NCBI GenBank assembly: GCA_030620095.1
Contig: JAUTXW010002462.1
Span: 1-64,000, forward strand
Source of the DNA: Kuschelorhynchus macadamiae
Lineage: Eukaryota > Arthropoda > Insecta > Coleoptera > Curculionidae
Direction of reading: 5' to 3'
DNA length: 64,000 bases
Each line of letters begins with the position of its first letter. Positions within the stretch are counted from its first letter, which is position 1. The position numbers and the translations under genes were made by a program. Shown here one piece after another: positions 1-10,668 of this stretch. Under the pieces are notes generated by a model, which saw only the letters and a program-made list of their open reading frames with translations, was not told the DNA's origin and did no database searches.

Positions 1-42
1 GCTGTGTTCTGTTAGTCTTCAACTAGTCATATCTACCTATTG

Positions 43-362
43 AACTTGCATCCAGCAGATCTAAAAATATATTCGAGAGGGCAACACAGGTGAACTATCA
101 ATTAAAGATTTAAATAAAATAAAATTGAAAGCGATTGATTGGATATGCATTGAAAAATGGAAATAATTTTAAACATATTCATCCATTAGAAAATAAATAC
201 TTCGGGAAGTGCAACGCATCAAACTTGAAATGGTTTTGATCATTTAGTTATCACACTGGGATCTTTAAAGGTTGTAACCGGGGGACGCCCATAATTTTGC
301 AAAAGAAAACAACAATTCAAATGAACTTCAAATCACAGCCGTCAACCTCAAAAATGACTTAG
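43..362 (+). pseudogene. Sailor-like transposase, C-terminal fragment
   Basis: This matches the transposase segment that follows the third catalytic residue. The stretch just after 'cctattgaacttgcat' corresponds to N-P-I-E-L-A in copy 2, so the catalytic Glu is present here at the very start. It continues through the I-K-D-L-N-K helix to the acidic Ser-rich tail ending Q-P-S-T-S-K. The TAG at 360-362 matches the stop in the other copies. Small indels break the frame, so no functional product is expected. Confidence 0.7.
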
Positions 363-540
363 TTTTTCATATATTTTTTGTAAAATTGTTCATAAAGTAG
401 CTGTCAATAAACTGTTCCAAAATAATTAATTTTCTGTTCAATACCGGGTGTCAAAAAATATCTAATATGCAATTAATATTTGTAAAACTACAGAACTCGT
501 TATTTTTCCAAAATTAACACATGAATGTCATTATGGTGGG

Positions 541-1276
541 AGCCGAGCACTATGATTTTTGTGGAATTGAACAAGATTATCAAAATTTTAACTCATGCAG
601 TTCGACTTCGGGCTATTCGGTATGCGAAAAGTGACCATTTGTCTCCATCTGTCATATTGCTTTATACAGGGGGCGTCATTGAGAAGTACTATATAGAGCG
701 TTTCCTAATTGCGTACTAATGTTAAGCCTTTTTAAGAAAAAAGTTTAATATGAACCTAAAAGTCTTAACTTTGGAGATACAGGGTTTTAAAAAAAACATT
801 TTTTTTTAAATCCCTGCTCTGATGCTATTATAAATAAATAACTGTGTGAAATCTGATACACGTCTTTTATGTATAATAGGGCATTTTTATTAACAATAAA
901 TTTTTGAAATTTCTACCAGCGGCGTGCATATGTAATTAATCTGGGTAAATACGTATACTCCTTAATGCATAGAAGACGTGTATCAAATTTCATGCAGTTA
1001 TCTACAATAGCATCAGAATTGGGATGAAAAAAAATGTTTCCTTTTCAAACTTTACCATCCTGTATCTTAAAAGTTAAGACTTTTAGGACATAAAAACACC
1101 CCCTTTAACATCAGCACGCAATTAGGAAACGCCCTGTATATTCACAATGACGGCCCCTGTATGAAGTAATATGACAAACGGAGACAGACGGCCACTTTTG
1201 ACATACCCGAGTAGCCCAAATTCGTACTGCATAAATTAAAATTTTGATAAATGTCCTTAAGTGGATCTGATGCTGG
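541..1276. repeat. Foldback inside Sailor copy 1
   Basis: Two arms of roughly 330 bp are inverted copies of each other. The left arm contains 'tcgggctattcggtatgcg' and 'gcgtttcctaattgcgtac'; the right arm contains the reverse complements near 1105-1215. The same structure sits at the same place in Sailor copies 2 and 3, so it was present before those copies spread. No coding potential is seen. Confidence 0.75.
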
Positions 1277-1635
1277 CTGCCCTTGTAAAATCTGGACTTG
1301 TAAATCGTGTATCACTATACTAGGTGGTCCAATAATAGTGGACGAAGGCAGTAGCCCGGGAACCGTTAATGACTGAACTCAAGAAAAAATATATTTATAG
1401 GTAAATCGATCAAGAAAAATCAAAATTAAATCATTTTAAAATTCGAAAGTTCGCCGTTTTTGCAACACAAAAGAGATATAGAAGTGCGGTAGACGAAAGA
1501 AAACAGACAAATACAGATAAAGGTTCATTAAGCATAGTTACATTTTTTAATTATCTGAAGTGCGTATAGTCAAAAAGGAGTGCCATATTATTTAAAGAAC
1601 GACAGGATACCACGGTCCTAAAAGAGAACCTGGTG

Positions 1636-2215
1636 TACAAAACTTTCCTTTTACGAGGGAAGTAAAAAGTAGAGGGAATTCATATCTGTGCGATTTTATA
1701 CTTTTTGTAAAATAAATAAAAACGAATTTTTGTAAGCACTCTAGCTAAATTAAATTTTAATACGACAGCTGAAACGTTCTATCTAGAAAAAAATATATAG
1801 GGCACACACTACATCATCCATTCTCATAATAACGTATACTTATCTATTATGTTCCACTTGTTATTAAAGCTAACAATGCAATAAGGGGTCATCGGGTTCT
1901 ACATTACAGGCAGTTAACCTTAATTTTTAAATATTCAAAAGCAACTTTTATCGTATATCGGGTTTTAAATAAAAACCAACTTAAAGAGCATGCAAGGTAT
2001 GTTTAACAGGTGCCCTAAAAATGTCATCTTGTTTACCGTAATAAGTATGGATTAAAAATATTGAAGTTATATTTAACAGATGTTTGACGTTGTTTCTTCA
2101 CTAGAAATGGAAGATAATAATCTGTTGTGTTTTATAAAACACCCATTTAATAACCATATCAGTTACATTTTAAACTCAAACAACAGTATCACAAAAGCAT
2201 AATATTTATGCAGTG
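1636..2215 (+). repeat. Left long terminal inverted repeat
   Basis: This is the reverse complement of about 5688-6264. It starts TACAAAACTTTCCTTTTACG and ends near the tract 'cacaaaagcataatattt'. Differences are scattered substitutions plus short indels. Confidence 0.75.
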
Positions 2216-2578
2216 CATGCAAAAAATTTATATTTTCTTCATTTTCCAATTTCCAACACAACCCCGCCAGTTTCAAACATCTTAAATAGCACTGGCCGAC
2301 AAAAAAAATAAACACAAATCAGAATAGCATAATCTAATAGAATGCACCTATCCAAATACGAATATGATAAATAGAAAGTTGTAACACCTAGGGTTTTCTT
2401 GTTAAAGTTGTAGAACTATATCGAATGTTACGATACTTAATATCTATAGAAAAAATTATTTCAGAACATTCTTAACACTGTTTATTGACTATGTTTACAG
2501 TTTTCGCCCATTAAACATACCATACATCTAAGAGAAAGGCAAACGAGAAAAATATTAACTTAAAACACTAATTAAACT

Positions 2579-3891
2579 TTATTTTTTCCGTTTATGAGGT
2601 GTCATATCTTCTCTCTTCAAAAACCAACAGTAGTCACCCATCATGGCTGGATCCCATCGTCCTTGGTACCGAATTTCCATTGTTCTAATATCTTGGTGAA
2701 ACCTTTCACCCTGCTCGTCACTAACAGCTCCCAAATTTTTAGGAAAAAATGACAGATGTAAATGGATTAAGTACATTTTTAATGACATTCTGGCACCAAG
2801 CGCTTTATAGGCATCTAAGAGTTCATTAACTAATTGTTCATAATTTTTATCCATATTGTTGCCTAAAAATCCTGTTACTACATTAACAAATGATTCCATG
2901 CTCTGAGTTCCTGCCTGGTAAGCTTTTCCGTAAAATTGTGTCCCAATAAAAATGCCTTCTTTTAATTTGCCATCACTTAACTCGGGACTTGCCTTAGGTA
3001 TTTAAATCCATCACCATCTTTATTCAAAGCCTTCACAAAGTTTTTCATCAGCCCAAGTTGTGTAAAGAGGAGGCAAAAGGACATTTTTGGGATCAACAAG
3101 AGGTATAAATTTAACATTTTGAGATCCCGGTTAAAATTCGCTTTTTTCTGGCCAAATTTTTGTTACATAATGCTGATTTATTGCACGACTTTTAAGTCCC
3201 CGCATATCTGCCATTTATACCTTTTGTAGTTTATTTTATCCAAAATGGTGTGCATATTTTCATAATTTTCCTTCATTGCAACTAAATGGGCAACTGGTAT
3301 AGAGTGTTTTAATTTTCCATTATGCAATAACACAGCTTTTGAGCTATATTTAGATGAGTCTATGAATAAGCGCCACTCACGGGGAGAATGTTCAATATCA
3401 AGTTCCTGCATTAAACTGTCTATATCAGTACACGCGCACAAAGAATTTTCCATACTGTAGAATTCAGAAAACATAGCATTTTTTTTTTCTGAAATTCGTA
3501 ATTTTTGTTTCTTTGGCCAATAGGTTCCATTTCTTAAGACGGGAACCCAGAAGTTCTGACTGTTGGATAACCCCAAATCACGTACTAAATCATTTAATTT
3601 ACTTTGAACAATCAAATCGCCGGAACTGGGACCTGTAGTAAAAGTGGGATCGGTGCACTGTTCTTCTGAGCTGGCTGAAGATGCGTTGTCTCTATTATCT
3701 CCCAAATCAATAGCTTGCCAATTTAAAGGCGCAATCGGCACTGGCAAATTTGCATTATGAGGAACAGGTCGTATGACAGATTGCAAATTGGGATATTCTA
3801 TATTGTGCTTTCCCTTTTTGGAATAACCTTTAGTCTTTATCAGGCAAAAATAACAATCGTCAGAATGATTGATGGGTTTCCGCCATACCAT
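2579..3891 (-). pseudogene. Transposon-associated protein of an unnamed arthropod family, decayed
   Basis: Two reading frames carry successive parts of one protein. The upstream part (3891-3178, 237 codons) has L-N-D-L-V-R-D-L-G-L-S, then E-W-R-L-F-I-D-S-S-K, V-L-L-H-N-G and W-Q-I-C-G-D-L-K. The downstream part (2899-2579) has G-F-L-G-N-N, S-D-E-Q-G-E-R-F-H-Q-D-I, R-Y-Q-G-R-W and D-Y-C-W. Between them (about 3177-2900) the frame is shifted and a segment seems deleted, although traces such as K-N-V-L-L-P-P-L-Y-T remain. From general knowledge this signature recurs in many uncharacterised arthropod and cnidarian proteins; I know no firm superfamily name for it. The acidic residues in the I-D-S-S and G-D-L-K blocks could be catalytic, but that is a guess. 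Its place inside long TIRs suggests a transposase. Confidence 0.65.
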
Positions 3892-4705
3892 TGGAACCGC
3901 AAAAGGAATTATTTTTTTCTTCCCTTGTCTTCACATACACTAGCTTATCGATATACAGAGAACCACTCAATTCGAAACTCAACAGAAGAGTGATGTCTAA
4001 CGTTTATTTTATGTCTAATGTTGTTAACTTGGACCGTTAAATGGACCCATTTTAGTCGCCCCACAATAAAATTGTTTACCTGCCAATATAAAAGGTTCTA
4101 ATTAGGCTATTAAAAAATGGTGCGTATTAGGTCTTTCCGAATATTTTTTTTATTATTGGGAGAGTATTACCATTTGTATATAGTGCCCCTATATATCTAA
4201 TATAACATCCAATGTATTAATATTCCTCTTCAATATTATTTGAAAATGAAATGAAATTTATTTCATTTAAAAATAAAATTATGTTATTTTTTGGCTGGGG
4301 ACTTTAATATTAATAGTTTTGTGAATACCATTCTTAAAAAATGTTCCATATGGTTTATTTATGTCTTTGACGAGCCAACTCGGATTTTTTTTTTATTCTT
4401 AGTGTAGATTGCCAAAATTTGGTATTATCCATTTTGTATAATGTATTGTGTGACTTAAATCATGATTCATTTAAAAAATGTCCAAAAACCAAAAACTTTG
4501 GCTATTGGAGGTCTAAAAAAATCAGCAAATAATCTTCGCGCTTTAAATTATTTGAAAAAAAATCAATGATAATCATAATTTTATTTCGTATTGCAATAAA
4601 TATAATATATAATAGCATTTATAGAAAACTTATAAATTTGCCAAAAATGTGTATTACAAGAATAAACTCTCTAAGGCAAAAAATATGTAAAGGGAAAGTT
4701 GATCA
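3892..4705. other. Noncoding interior of the long-TIR element
   Basis: AT-rich sequence without a credible gene. Short frames on the plus strand near 3757-3993 are shadows of the minus-strand gene's 5' end. It may contain that gene's promoter side. Confidence 0.5.
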
Positions 4706-5470
4706 ATGATTAATGGCTTTCCTAATAAGTCGTCTCTTGGCAACTACGACATTAATAAATTTTATTGTAAAATAGCGAATGATCTAACAAACAAAACATC
4801 TAAGTCCGACCCTCTATCTTATCTTAAAAGAATTCATAACACTGGCTCCTTTGTTTCTTCAAGACAGACAGGCAGAAAATTAAAGTGGTATTTTCTGAAA
4901 AAAAAAATCTAGTGGAGACGATGAAATCTCTGCTGACATACTCTTGCCTGTCTGATGGAGCTTTGGATGCACTTTTAGTCTCTATCAATGATCTTGGTCA
5001 CAGAGCACATTTCCTGCTTGTTAAAGTCTGCATAAGTAATCCCCATATTCAAAGGCGGTGATCTAACTTCCGCCCAGTCACTCTATCTGAAGAAATAGAA
5101 AAACTTGTCAAAAGAAAAGTCTGGAACTATCTTCATTCGTTTAACCTTATAACTGCAAAACAATTTGGATTTCAGTCAGCGAAGGGTACTTACGATGCTA
5201 TCTACAGCTTTGTCTGTTTTGGGGTGAATCGGAGTAACGCATCAGCGTATTCTGTGATCTATCCAAAGCTTTCGATTGCGTGGATCATGGAATACTGCTG
5301 TCTAAGATCGAGGGATATGGCTTTCGAGACTTGGCTTACTCCTGGTTTAGATCCTATCTTGAGGATCGTTCTCAATCTGTGGTGCACTCAGAACTGCATT
5401 CAAAACTAACTGCGGAGGTTTTTGGTCCCGCTCGGACCAATAGTACCCGCTATAGTTATGACTTTGTTTA
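4706..5470 (+). pseudogene. Non-LTR retrotransposon reverse transcriptase fragment
   Basis: Pieces in different frames read as the first RT blocks: a linker rich in Ser/Asn (4706-4912), then F-R-P-V-T-L-S-E-E-I-E-K-L (about 5070-5105), A-K-Q-F-G-F-Q-S near 5155, and in another frame V-D-H-G-I-L-L-S-K-I followed by W-F-R-S-Y-L-E-D-R-S-Q (5280-5380). These match jockey-type RT order. The catalytic Y/F-A-D-D block is absent, so the fragment is truncated on both sides and frameshifted at least twice. Confidence 0.65.
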
Positions 5471-5687
5471 AAAAAAATGTTTACTCAAGTCAAAAAAATA
5501 TGGCATCCGCTTCCAGTTCGGGAACTTGGGGTTTCCTTCCTTTGTGAGCCCACTAACATATTTATATATAAAATTCCGAGGGTAAGAGTTGTTCCTTTTT
5601 CAGGCAAATTTCCTGTAGATTGACCCCATTAATATGTTCACAATAACATGGGCTTTCTTAAACTCATTTATTAATTACATACTGCAT

Positions 5688-6264
5688 AAATATGATGCTT
5701 TTGTGATACTGTTGTTTGAGTTTAAAATGTAACTGATATGGTTATTAAATGGGTGTTTTATAAAATCCAACAGATTATTATCTTTCATTTCTAGTGAAGA
5801 AACAACGTCAAACCTCTGTTAAATATAACTTCAATATTTTTAATCCATGCTTATTACGGTAAACAAGATGACATTTTTAGGGCACCTGTTAAACATACCT
5901 TGCATGCTCTTTAAGTTGGTTTTATTTAAAACCCGATATACGATAAAAGTTGCTTTTGAATATTTAAAAATTAAGGTTAACTGCCTGTAATGTAGAACCC
6001 GACGACCCCTTATTGCATTGTTAGCTTTAATAGCAAGTGGAACATGATAGATAAGTATACGTTATTATGAAAATGGATGATGTAGGTCTGCCCTATATCT
6101 TTTTTTCTAGATAGAACGTTTCAGCTGTCGTCGTATTAAAATTTAATTTAGCTAGAGTGCTTACCAAAATACGTTTTTATTTATTTAACAACTAACAACT
6201 ATAAAACCGCACAGTTGTGAATTCCCTCGACTTTTTAGTTCCCTCGTAAAAGGAAAGTTTTGTA
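5688..6264 (-). repeat. Right long terminal inverted repeat
   Basis: This is the inverted partner of 1636-2215, ending in 'ggaaagttttgta'. Both arms are noncoding and AT-rich. Confidence 0.75.
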
Positions 6265-6540
6265 ATCGTGAAAAAATCACACTCCAAGATTTTTTCAGAT
6301 CTTTCCGTTTCAGGGTACCTAGATAGCTAAAAAACTACTTACCAGATTGACTTCAAATTTTAGTCAAAAATTAAATTTATGGTACAAAACAATTTTTACC
6401 TTTCATGACATGTTTCGCCAACACTGTAGCTTCTTCAGATGATACAATTAGAACGAAGTAGAATATTTTATACCTAGTGTACAATGGCGTTTTTCCATGT
6501 TAACCTCAATCTATTTTAACAAAACATATTTAATAGAGGC
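6265..6540 (-). mobile_element. Probable Penelope-like element, 3' noncoding remnant
   Basis: On the minus strand this stretch follows, across the non-LTR insertion 6541-8272, a GIY-YIG fragment (8488-8292). It contains the motif at 6404-6440 described separately. Assignment rests on that order and on a similar motif downstream of the other Penelope-like element here. Confidence 0.45.
6404..6440 (-). promoter_or_regulatory. Possible hammerhead-ribozyme-like motif of a Penelope-like element
   Basis: The minus strand reads CTGAAGA, a short possible stem GCTA/TGGC, then GAAA followed by CATGT. This resembles the CUGANGA...GAAA core of hammerhead ribozymes known from Penelope-like elements. An extra base sits between the first core block and the stem, and I did not establish stems I and III, so the call is tentative. 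Confidence 0.3.
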
Positions 6541-8272
6541 GAATTGCTCAGGTCAGTTTGATCGTTACGGATCACCATTTTACTACAGCGGAGGTGAGAT
6601 CCAAAATAGTGCAGCTCGATTGGTGCAAAGGAGCCGGTCCTGACGGTGTTCCCCCTCTGTTGCTGAATCGGTGTTGTGAGTCACTTGTAAAACCAATCCA
6701 AGCGATATTTCAGAAAACATTTGACAAGGGCATCTTTCCATCAGTGTGGAAAAATTCCACACTCATTCCCATATTTAAGTCAGGTGATAAGGCTGATGTC
6801 GGGAACTACAGGGGAATATCGTTACTTTCTACAATTCCTAAGATCTTGGAATCAATTTTGACCAATGAAATCTTCACTACATACAAGCATTACCTCTCCG
6901 AAGATCAACATGGATTCTTTAAACGAAGATCCACTGCCACAAACCTGGCTGTATATCAGAATTTTCTTGTTACTTCCCTAGAGACTGATCACCAGGTCGA
7001 CGTTAACTATACAGATCTCTCAAAGGCTTTTGATAGTGTGTGTCATCAGCTCCTTTTAAAGAAGTTGTCTGGAATCGGACTGGGGTCCAGATACCTAGCC
7101 TGGATCGGGGATTACTTATCTAACCGTAGTCAGCGCGTGCACGTCGGAGGAGCGGTATCTAGAGAGGTGAAAGTTCTTTCAGGCGTCCCACAAGGCTCGC
7201 ACATTGGCCCTATATTATTTTCGCTCTTTATTAACGACGTGTCACATTGTTTCAGAAACTCTAAATTTCTTATGTACGCGGATGATTTGAAATTCTTTAG
7301 CATCGTTAAGCCATCGTATAATGCCCTTCAGTTGGACCTAGATAATCTGGTGTCGTGGTGCACAAATAGCTACTTAAAGTTAAATGTACAAAAATGCAAA
7401 AAGATGACATTTTGTCGAAGCCTGAATCCAACAATCTTGAATTACACAATTGACGGCATTTCTCTTGAATCAGTGACATCATTCAACGATCTTGGTGTAC
7501 TATTTGACAAAGACCTGTCATTTAACCTACATGTTGATCAGATAGTATCAAAATGTCTGAGGTTACTAGGTTTCATCAAAAGAAACACCACCTATATGAA
7601 TGATACCAAAGCAATTACATGCCTCTTTAACACTTTGATTCGAAGTATACTTGAATACTGCTCCGTCATATGGTGTCCATCTTATCAATGTCACATTTAT
7701 AGAGTAGAGAGAGTCCAAGCTAAATTTGCTAAATACCTGTTATTTAAACACCACTTTCCTTATTCGGATGTGCCTCAAGAAACCAGACTTTTGCTTTGTG
7801 GTCTTAAACCTCTCGAAATCAGGCGCCGGAACTTCTATTTGTTCTTCCTTCACAAACTGATTAATGGGACTATTGATTGCCCTAAACTGTTGTGTCTTTT
7901 AAGGTTTAACGTTCTGGTCAGAGCTCTGAGACACAGACGCCTCTTCTCAGAACAAGTGCACAGAACTAACTTTGGCCAACGAGCGATCATTCACAATATG
8001 ATAAATACTTGCAACAAAAATTTCAACCATATCGATATTTTTTTTTAAGTCTCAACTCAGTCAAGCGCCAAGTGTCTTAGAGTATCTTGTCACTGTATAA
8101 ATGTGTGTATGTGCGATTGTTTATTGTTAATTATAGTATACATTATCCAATGTTGTCTTTATATACATATGTTTTTTTTTGTTTGTATTCAGAATAGCAT
8201 GTAAGTTTTTGTACCATTTGGAGAATTTACCTCTGTAGTGTACTTACTGTAAAATAAATAAATAAATAAAAG
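6541..8272 (+). mobile_element. 5'-truncated non-LTR retrotransposon (jockey/CR1-like)
   Basis: It consists of an RT reading frame, a ~200-bp 3' untranslated region and a 3' tail of (AAAT) units at 8251-8272. The frame is still open at the left boundary, so the start was lost by 5' truncation, as is usual for target-primed insertion. It sits inside a Penelope-like remnant. A clear target duplication was not found. Confidence 0.8.
6558..8048 (+). CDS. Non-LTR retrotransposon reverse transcriptase, 5'-truncated but open
   Basis: Reverse transcriptase that would copy the element's RNA at a nicked target site. The 496-codon frame shows the ordered RT blocks: G-A-G-P-D-G-V-P near residue 25, N-Y-R-G-I-S-L-L-S near 82, Q-H-G-F-F-K-R-R-S-T near 115, Y-T-D-L-S-K-A-F-D near 150, G-V-P-Q-G-S-H-I-G-P near 208, and the catalytic M-Y-A-D-D-L near 238. 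The thumb and C-terminal region are present. The first codon here is TTG and the frame continues upstream, so it is not a true start. The endonuclease domain is missing. No internal stop is seen, suggesting a younger insertion than its surroundings. Confidence 0.88.
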   Translation: MIVTDHHFTTAEVRSKIVQLDWCKGAGPDGVPPLLLNRCCESLVKPIQAIFQKTFDKGIFPSVWKNSTLIPIFKSGDKADVGNYRGISLLSTIPKILESILTNEIFTTYKHYLSEDQHGFFKRRSTATNLAVYQNFLVTSLETDHQVDVNYTDLSKAFDSVCHQLLLKKLSGIGLGSRYLAWIGDYLSNRSQRVHVGGAVSREVKVLSGVPQGSHIGPILFSLFINDVSHCFRNSKFLMYADDLKFFSIVKPSYNALQLDLDNLVSWCTNSYLKLNVQKCKKMTFCRSLNPTILNYTIDGISLESVTSFNDLGVLFDKDLSFNLHVDQIVSKCLRLLGFIKRNTTYMNDTKAITCLFNTLIRSILEYCSVIWCPSYQCHIYRVERVQAKFAKYLLFKHHFPYSDVPQETRLLLCGLKPLEIRRRNFYLFFLHKLINGTIDCPKLLCLLRFNVLVRALRHRRLFSEQVHRTNFGQRAIIHNMINTCNKNFNHIDIFF

Positions 8273-8291
8273 TAATAAGCTTGTGTGTTTA

Positions 8292-8488
8292 AGTTTATTT
8301 ATTTCTAGTGATTCTAGAAAATTCAATTTTATGCCTTTCTTTTCTATATGTAAAACCTTAAAATTATTATTAAAATGATGATTACAATTAATTAAATGAG
8401 AAACATAATTAGATCTGTCATACCCCTTGACAAAGCAATTATAATGCTCATATATCCTCTTCTCGAAACTTCTACCTGTCTGTCCTCA
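8292..8488 (-). pseudogene. Penelope-like GIY-YIG endonuclease fragment
   Basis: The minus strand translates to G-Q-T-G-R-S-F-E-K-R-I-Y-E-H, then S-N-Y-V-S-H-L-I near the middle, and I-E-K-K-G-I-K-L-N-F-L-E near the end. This is the C-terminal GIY-YIG endonuclease pattern of Penelope-like elements, comparable with 39141-39419. The Tyr-Ile just before G-Q-T-G-R is lost at the break, so the catalytic motif is incomplete. The unrelated non-LTR element at 6541-8272 separates it from its 3' region. Confidence 0.7.
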
Positions 8489-9218
8489 GGGTTATTCACG
8501 CAACCCGTTCATTAAAAGTTTTTGATGATACAATTTAGATAAAAAAAAATTTGGGATTAAGGTAAGGTCAAGGGGTATTTCTTTTTTGAAATATTTTCAA
8601 CTTCCTGTCACTTCCGGTTTAACCGGAAGTTGGTATCAACTTGCTTATTTTAAATGGAATACCCTGTATTTTATGATATTTTTGGATTGTACGGAGAATT
8701 TTAATGCTATTTTATGTAGCATGTCCTATACCTAGGTTCAAGCGTTCTTAAGATATTTGACCTTGAACCGAAAATGAGCCTTCGGGGTACCAAATTTTAA
8801 AATCTCATATTTCTGTAAGTTTCGAAGATATAAATTTCATATTTTACAGACGATCGGTAAATATTCTTAGGTTTCTATTTTTTTTATTGAATTTGCCTAT
8901 TTTTATACAGGGTGTCCTAAATTCAGCGGCAAACATTCACATTTTCAAAGCCGCTTAAGTCCGTTTTTTTAAACGGGACATCCTATAACTTTATGCACTA
9001 TCAAATGTAGAATTTCATTTTCTATCGAACTGTATTAAGGTTCTCTATACCTATTCGTAACCATTTTCGAAATAATTGGGTTTTATAAAAACATCGTATG
9101 TATTTGCTTAAATGTTTACATGGAAAAACAATTGAGATCCAATATCCAATATGACAGATGATCAGTATGCGTTATTTATCGAAAGCTGTCAATGATAAAC
9201 TAAATCTTCTAAATCGAA
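8489..9218. other. Noncoding, mariner-type MITE debris
   Basis: No gene. Contains termini-like strings such as 'aataccctgtat' near 8662 and 'tacagggtgtcc' near 8916, typical of mariner/MITE ends, and a palindrome 'cttccggtttaaccggaag' near 8613. Confidence 0.5.
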
Positions 9219-9390
9219 ATGGAAGAATACTCAAACGCTGATATTCTCAATCTATTTTATATTCATGGAGAATGAAACGAACTTTTTGCGTTTTGGCAAG
9301 GTTAAAGTTACAAAAAACACAGCAACTGTTCAAAGAAGAATTGAAATGTATCTTCAAATGAACGAACAGCATATAGAACATTTGTTATAA
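9219..9390 (+). pseudogene. DUF4817/mariner transposase, internally deleted to its two ends
   Basis: The frame begins M-E-E-Y-S-N-A-D-I-L, a typical DUF4817 start, and continues Y-I-H-G-E after a one-base shift. It then jumps to a C-terminal end in which Q-R-R-I-E-M-Y-L precedes E-H-L-L and a TAA at 9388-9390, like mariner C-termini. The entire catalytic core is missing. This looks like a MITE made by internal deletion of a full element. Confidence 0.6.
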
Positions 9391-9989
9391 TTCAATTTTA
9401 TTATTTTATTTATTTATTGTTGATTGTTAGATTGCTATAATTTTTAAGTTCACTAAAACAAGTTTAGAACAGTCTCGAACTTAGTAGATATGGTTAAAAA
9501 TAATGTAAACAATTTATTACATTTTTAATAACTTTAACTTTTCCGAAACGAAAAAATTTCGTTTCAATCCTCTTCAATATTCTCTTGTTCATTGGCGATA
9601 AATGAGGATGTTTTTCATTAAAAACATGGCACGTGCTCTCCAATATAAAATTTTAACAGAGGGGATGCGGCGGGGCTAAGTTAACGAAGTAATTTCAATA
9701 ATTTCCAATATTAGGGAAGAGGAGGAGGAGTAGATGCACAATGAGGAGGAGGAGTAGATGCATAATGAGGAGGAGGAGGCGCTTCTCTCCTTAAATAACT
9801 ACTATACAAAGAAACTGGTACGAATTCAACATGACGTAACAAATTGGCGGTATGTGTCAATATAAAATCTACTTATTGAATTAATTTTTATGCCCAAAAA
9901 TCAAGTGCGGCATAGGTAGAAACTGGTAAAATATTGGTAGGAATCCAATATGATGCATGAAAATGGCGCCCGTTTTAAAATACAGTTAA
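9391..9989. other. Noncoding stretch with a short tandem repeat
   Basis: No gene found. Holds the GAGGAGGAG-type minisatellite listed separately and AT-rich sequence with 'ccaatatga...aaatggcg' strings resembling other noncoding repeats of the window. Confidence 0.5.
9719..9780. repeat. 24-bp tandem repeat, about 2.5 units
   Basis: The unit is GAGGAGGAGGAGTAGATGCA plus four further bases, repeated with one substitution and ending in a partial third unit. Confidence 0.85.
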
Positions 9990-10668
9990 CCGGGTGTCAA
10001 CGTAGGTATCAAAACGAAATTTGGTATAGGTAATAGGTACGTAAAGAAGGGAGTTTTCGCATATTTTTCACTTTCCGGTCACTTCCGGTTTCGATTTTTT
10101 AAATGGAACACTCTGTATATTTTTACATTTGTTGATTTCTGAGACAATTCTGAATCGGAATGTGACATTTTAAAAACTGTTTACGCCTACTTGTTTTTTT
10201 ATAGCCATTTTTAAAATTGCATCTAGGTGGTCATGACCGGACGCAAATTAATTAATGTAAGAACCTGAAACGATGACAGAATAAGACAATCCCTAAGTTT
10301 TAGTGATTAGTCTGATAGCTGGGAACAAGAGAAAGTCATAAAATCAAATTTTTGTGTTTAACTATTTTTTTCCAAATGGTGACCCTTTTTAGACAAGCAC
10401 TTTTTGAAAAGAGGATTTTTTTGGGAATCTAACGGTACTAACTTTTTTGCGAATGGATTAAAAATATGCTTAAAATTCAATATTACTAATAAAAATACTC
10501 GATAATTAATTATTTACTTTTATCAAGTGTCCCATGGATAGCCATGCCGGATATTAAGTAGGATATTTTGTTTTGACAGTGACACTTACCTATTGTTTCT
10601 AAGTAGACATAAGAGTTCCTTATTTTTCTTGATTTTCAGTATTATTTTGGTTTTCAAAAGTCAAAATA

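Larger units (their letters stand above)
1..1635 (+). mobile_element. Sailor-like (DD82E) DNA transposon copy 1, 3' part only
   Basis: The sequence aligns by eye with the 3' part of the two fuller copies at 18896-30284 and 53645-62653: transposase C-terminus, 3' noncoding region with an internal foldback, then the subterminal tract. The 5' part lies outside the window. The match fades at about 1600-1635, where a different long-TIR element starts, and the terminal repeat AAGTGCGGGACACG is not reached. Divergence is higher than between copies 2 and 3, so this is probably an older relic. Confidence 0.8.
1636..6264. mobile_element. Long-TIR DNA element of unassigned superfamily
   Basis: The ends are inverted repeats starting TACAAAACTTTCC: left arm about 1636-2215, right arm about 5688-6264, with many exact stretches such as those around 2161-2200 and 5700-5740. 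Between them lie a decayed minus-strand gene (2579-3891) of a repeated arthropod family and a plus-strand reverse-transcriptase scrap (4706-5470). I could not identify a target duplication. The element probably interrupted Sailor copy 1, whose sequence stops at its left edge. Confidence 0.7.

Noticed and set aside
3757..3993. 78-codon plus-strand frame
   Set aside because: Antisense to the 5' end of the minus-strand transposon gene; no motif.
6558..6560. TTG as a genuine start codon of the RT
   Set aside because: The frame stays open upstream to the element edge, so this is a 5' truncation.
9719..9780. CRISPR-like array
   Set aside because: Units are directly adjacent without unique spacers and number only about 2.5; a simple tandem repeat in eukaryotic DNA.
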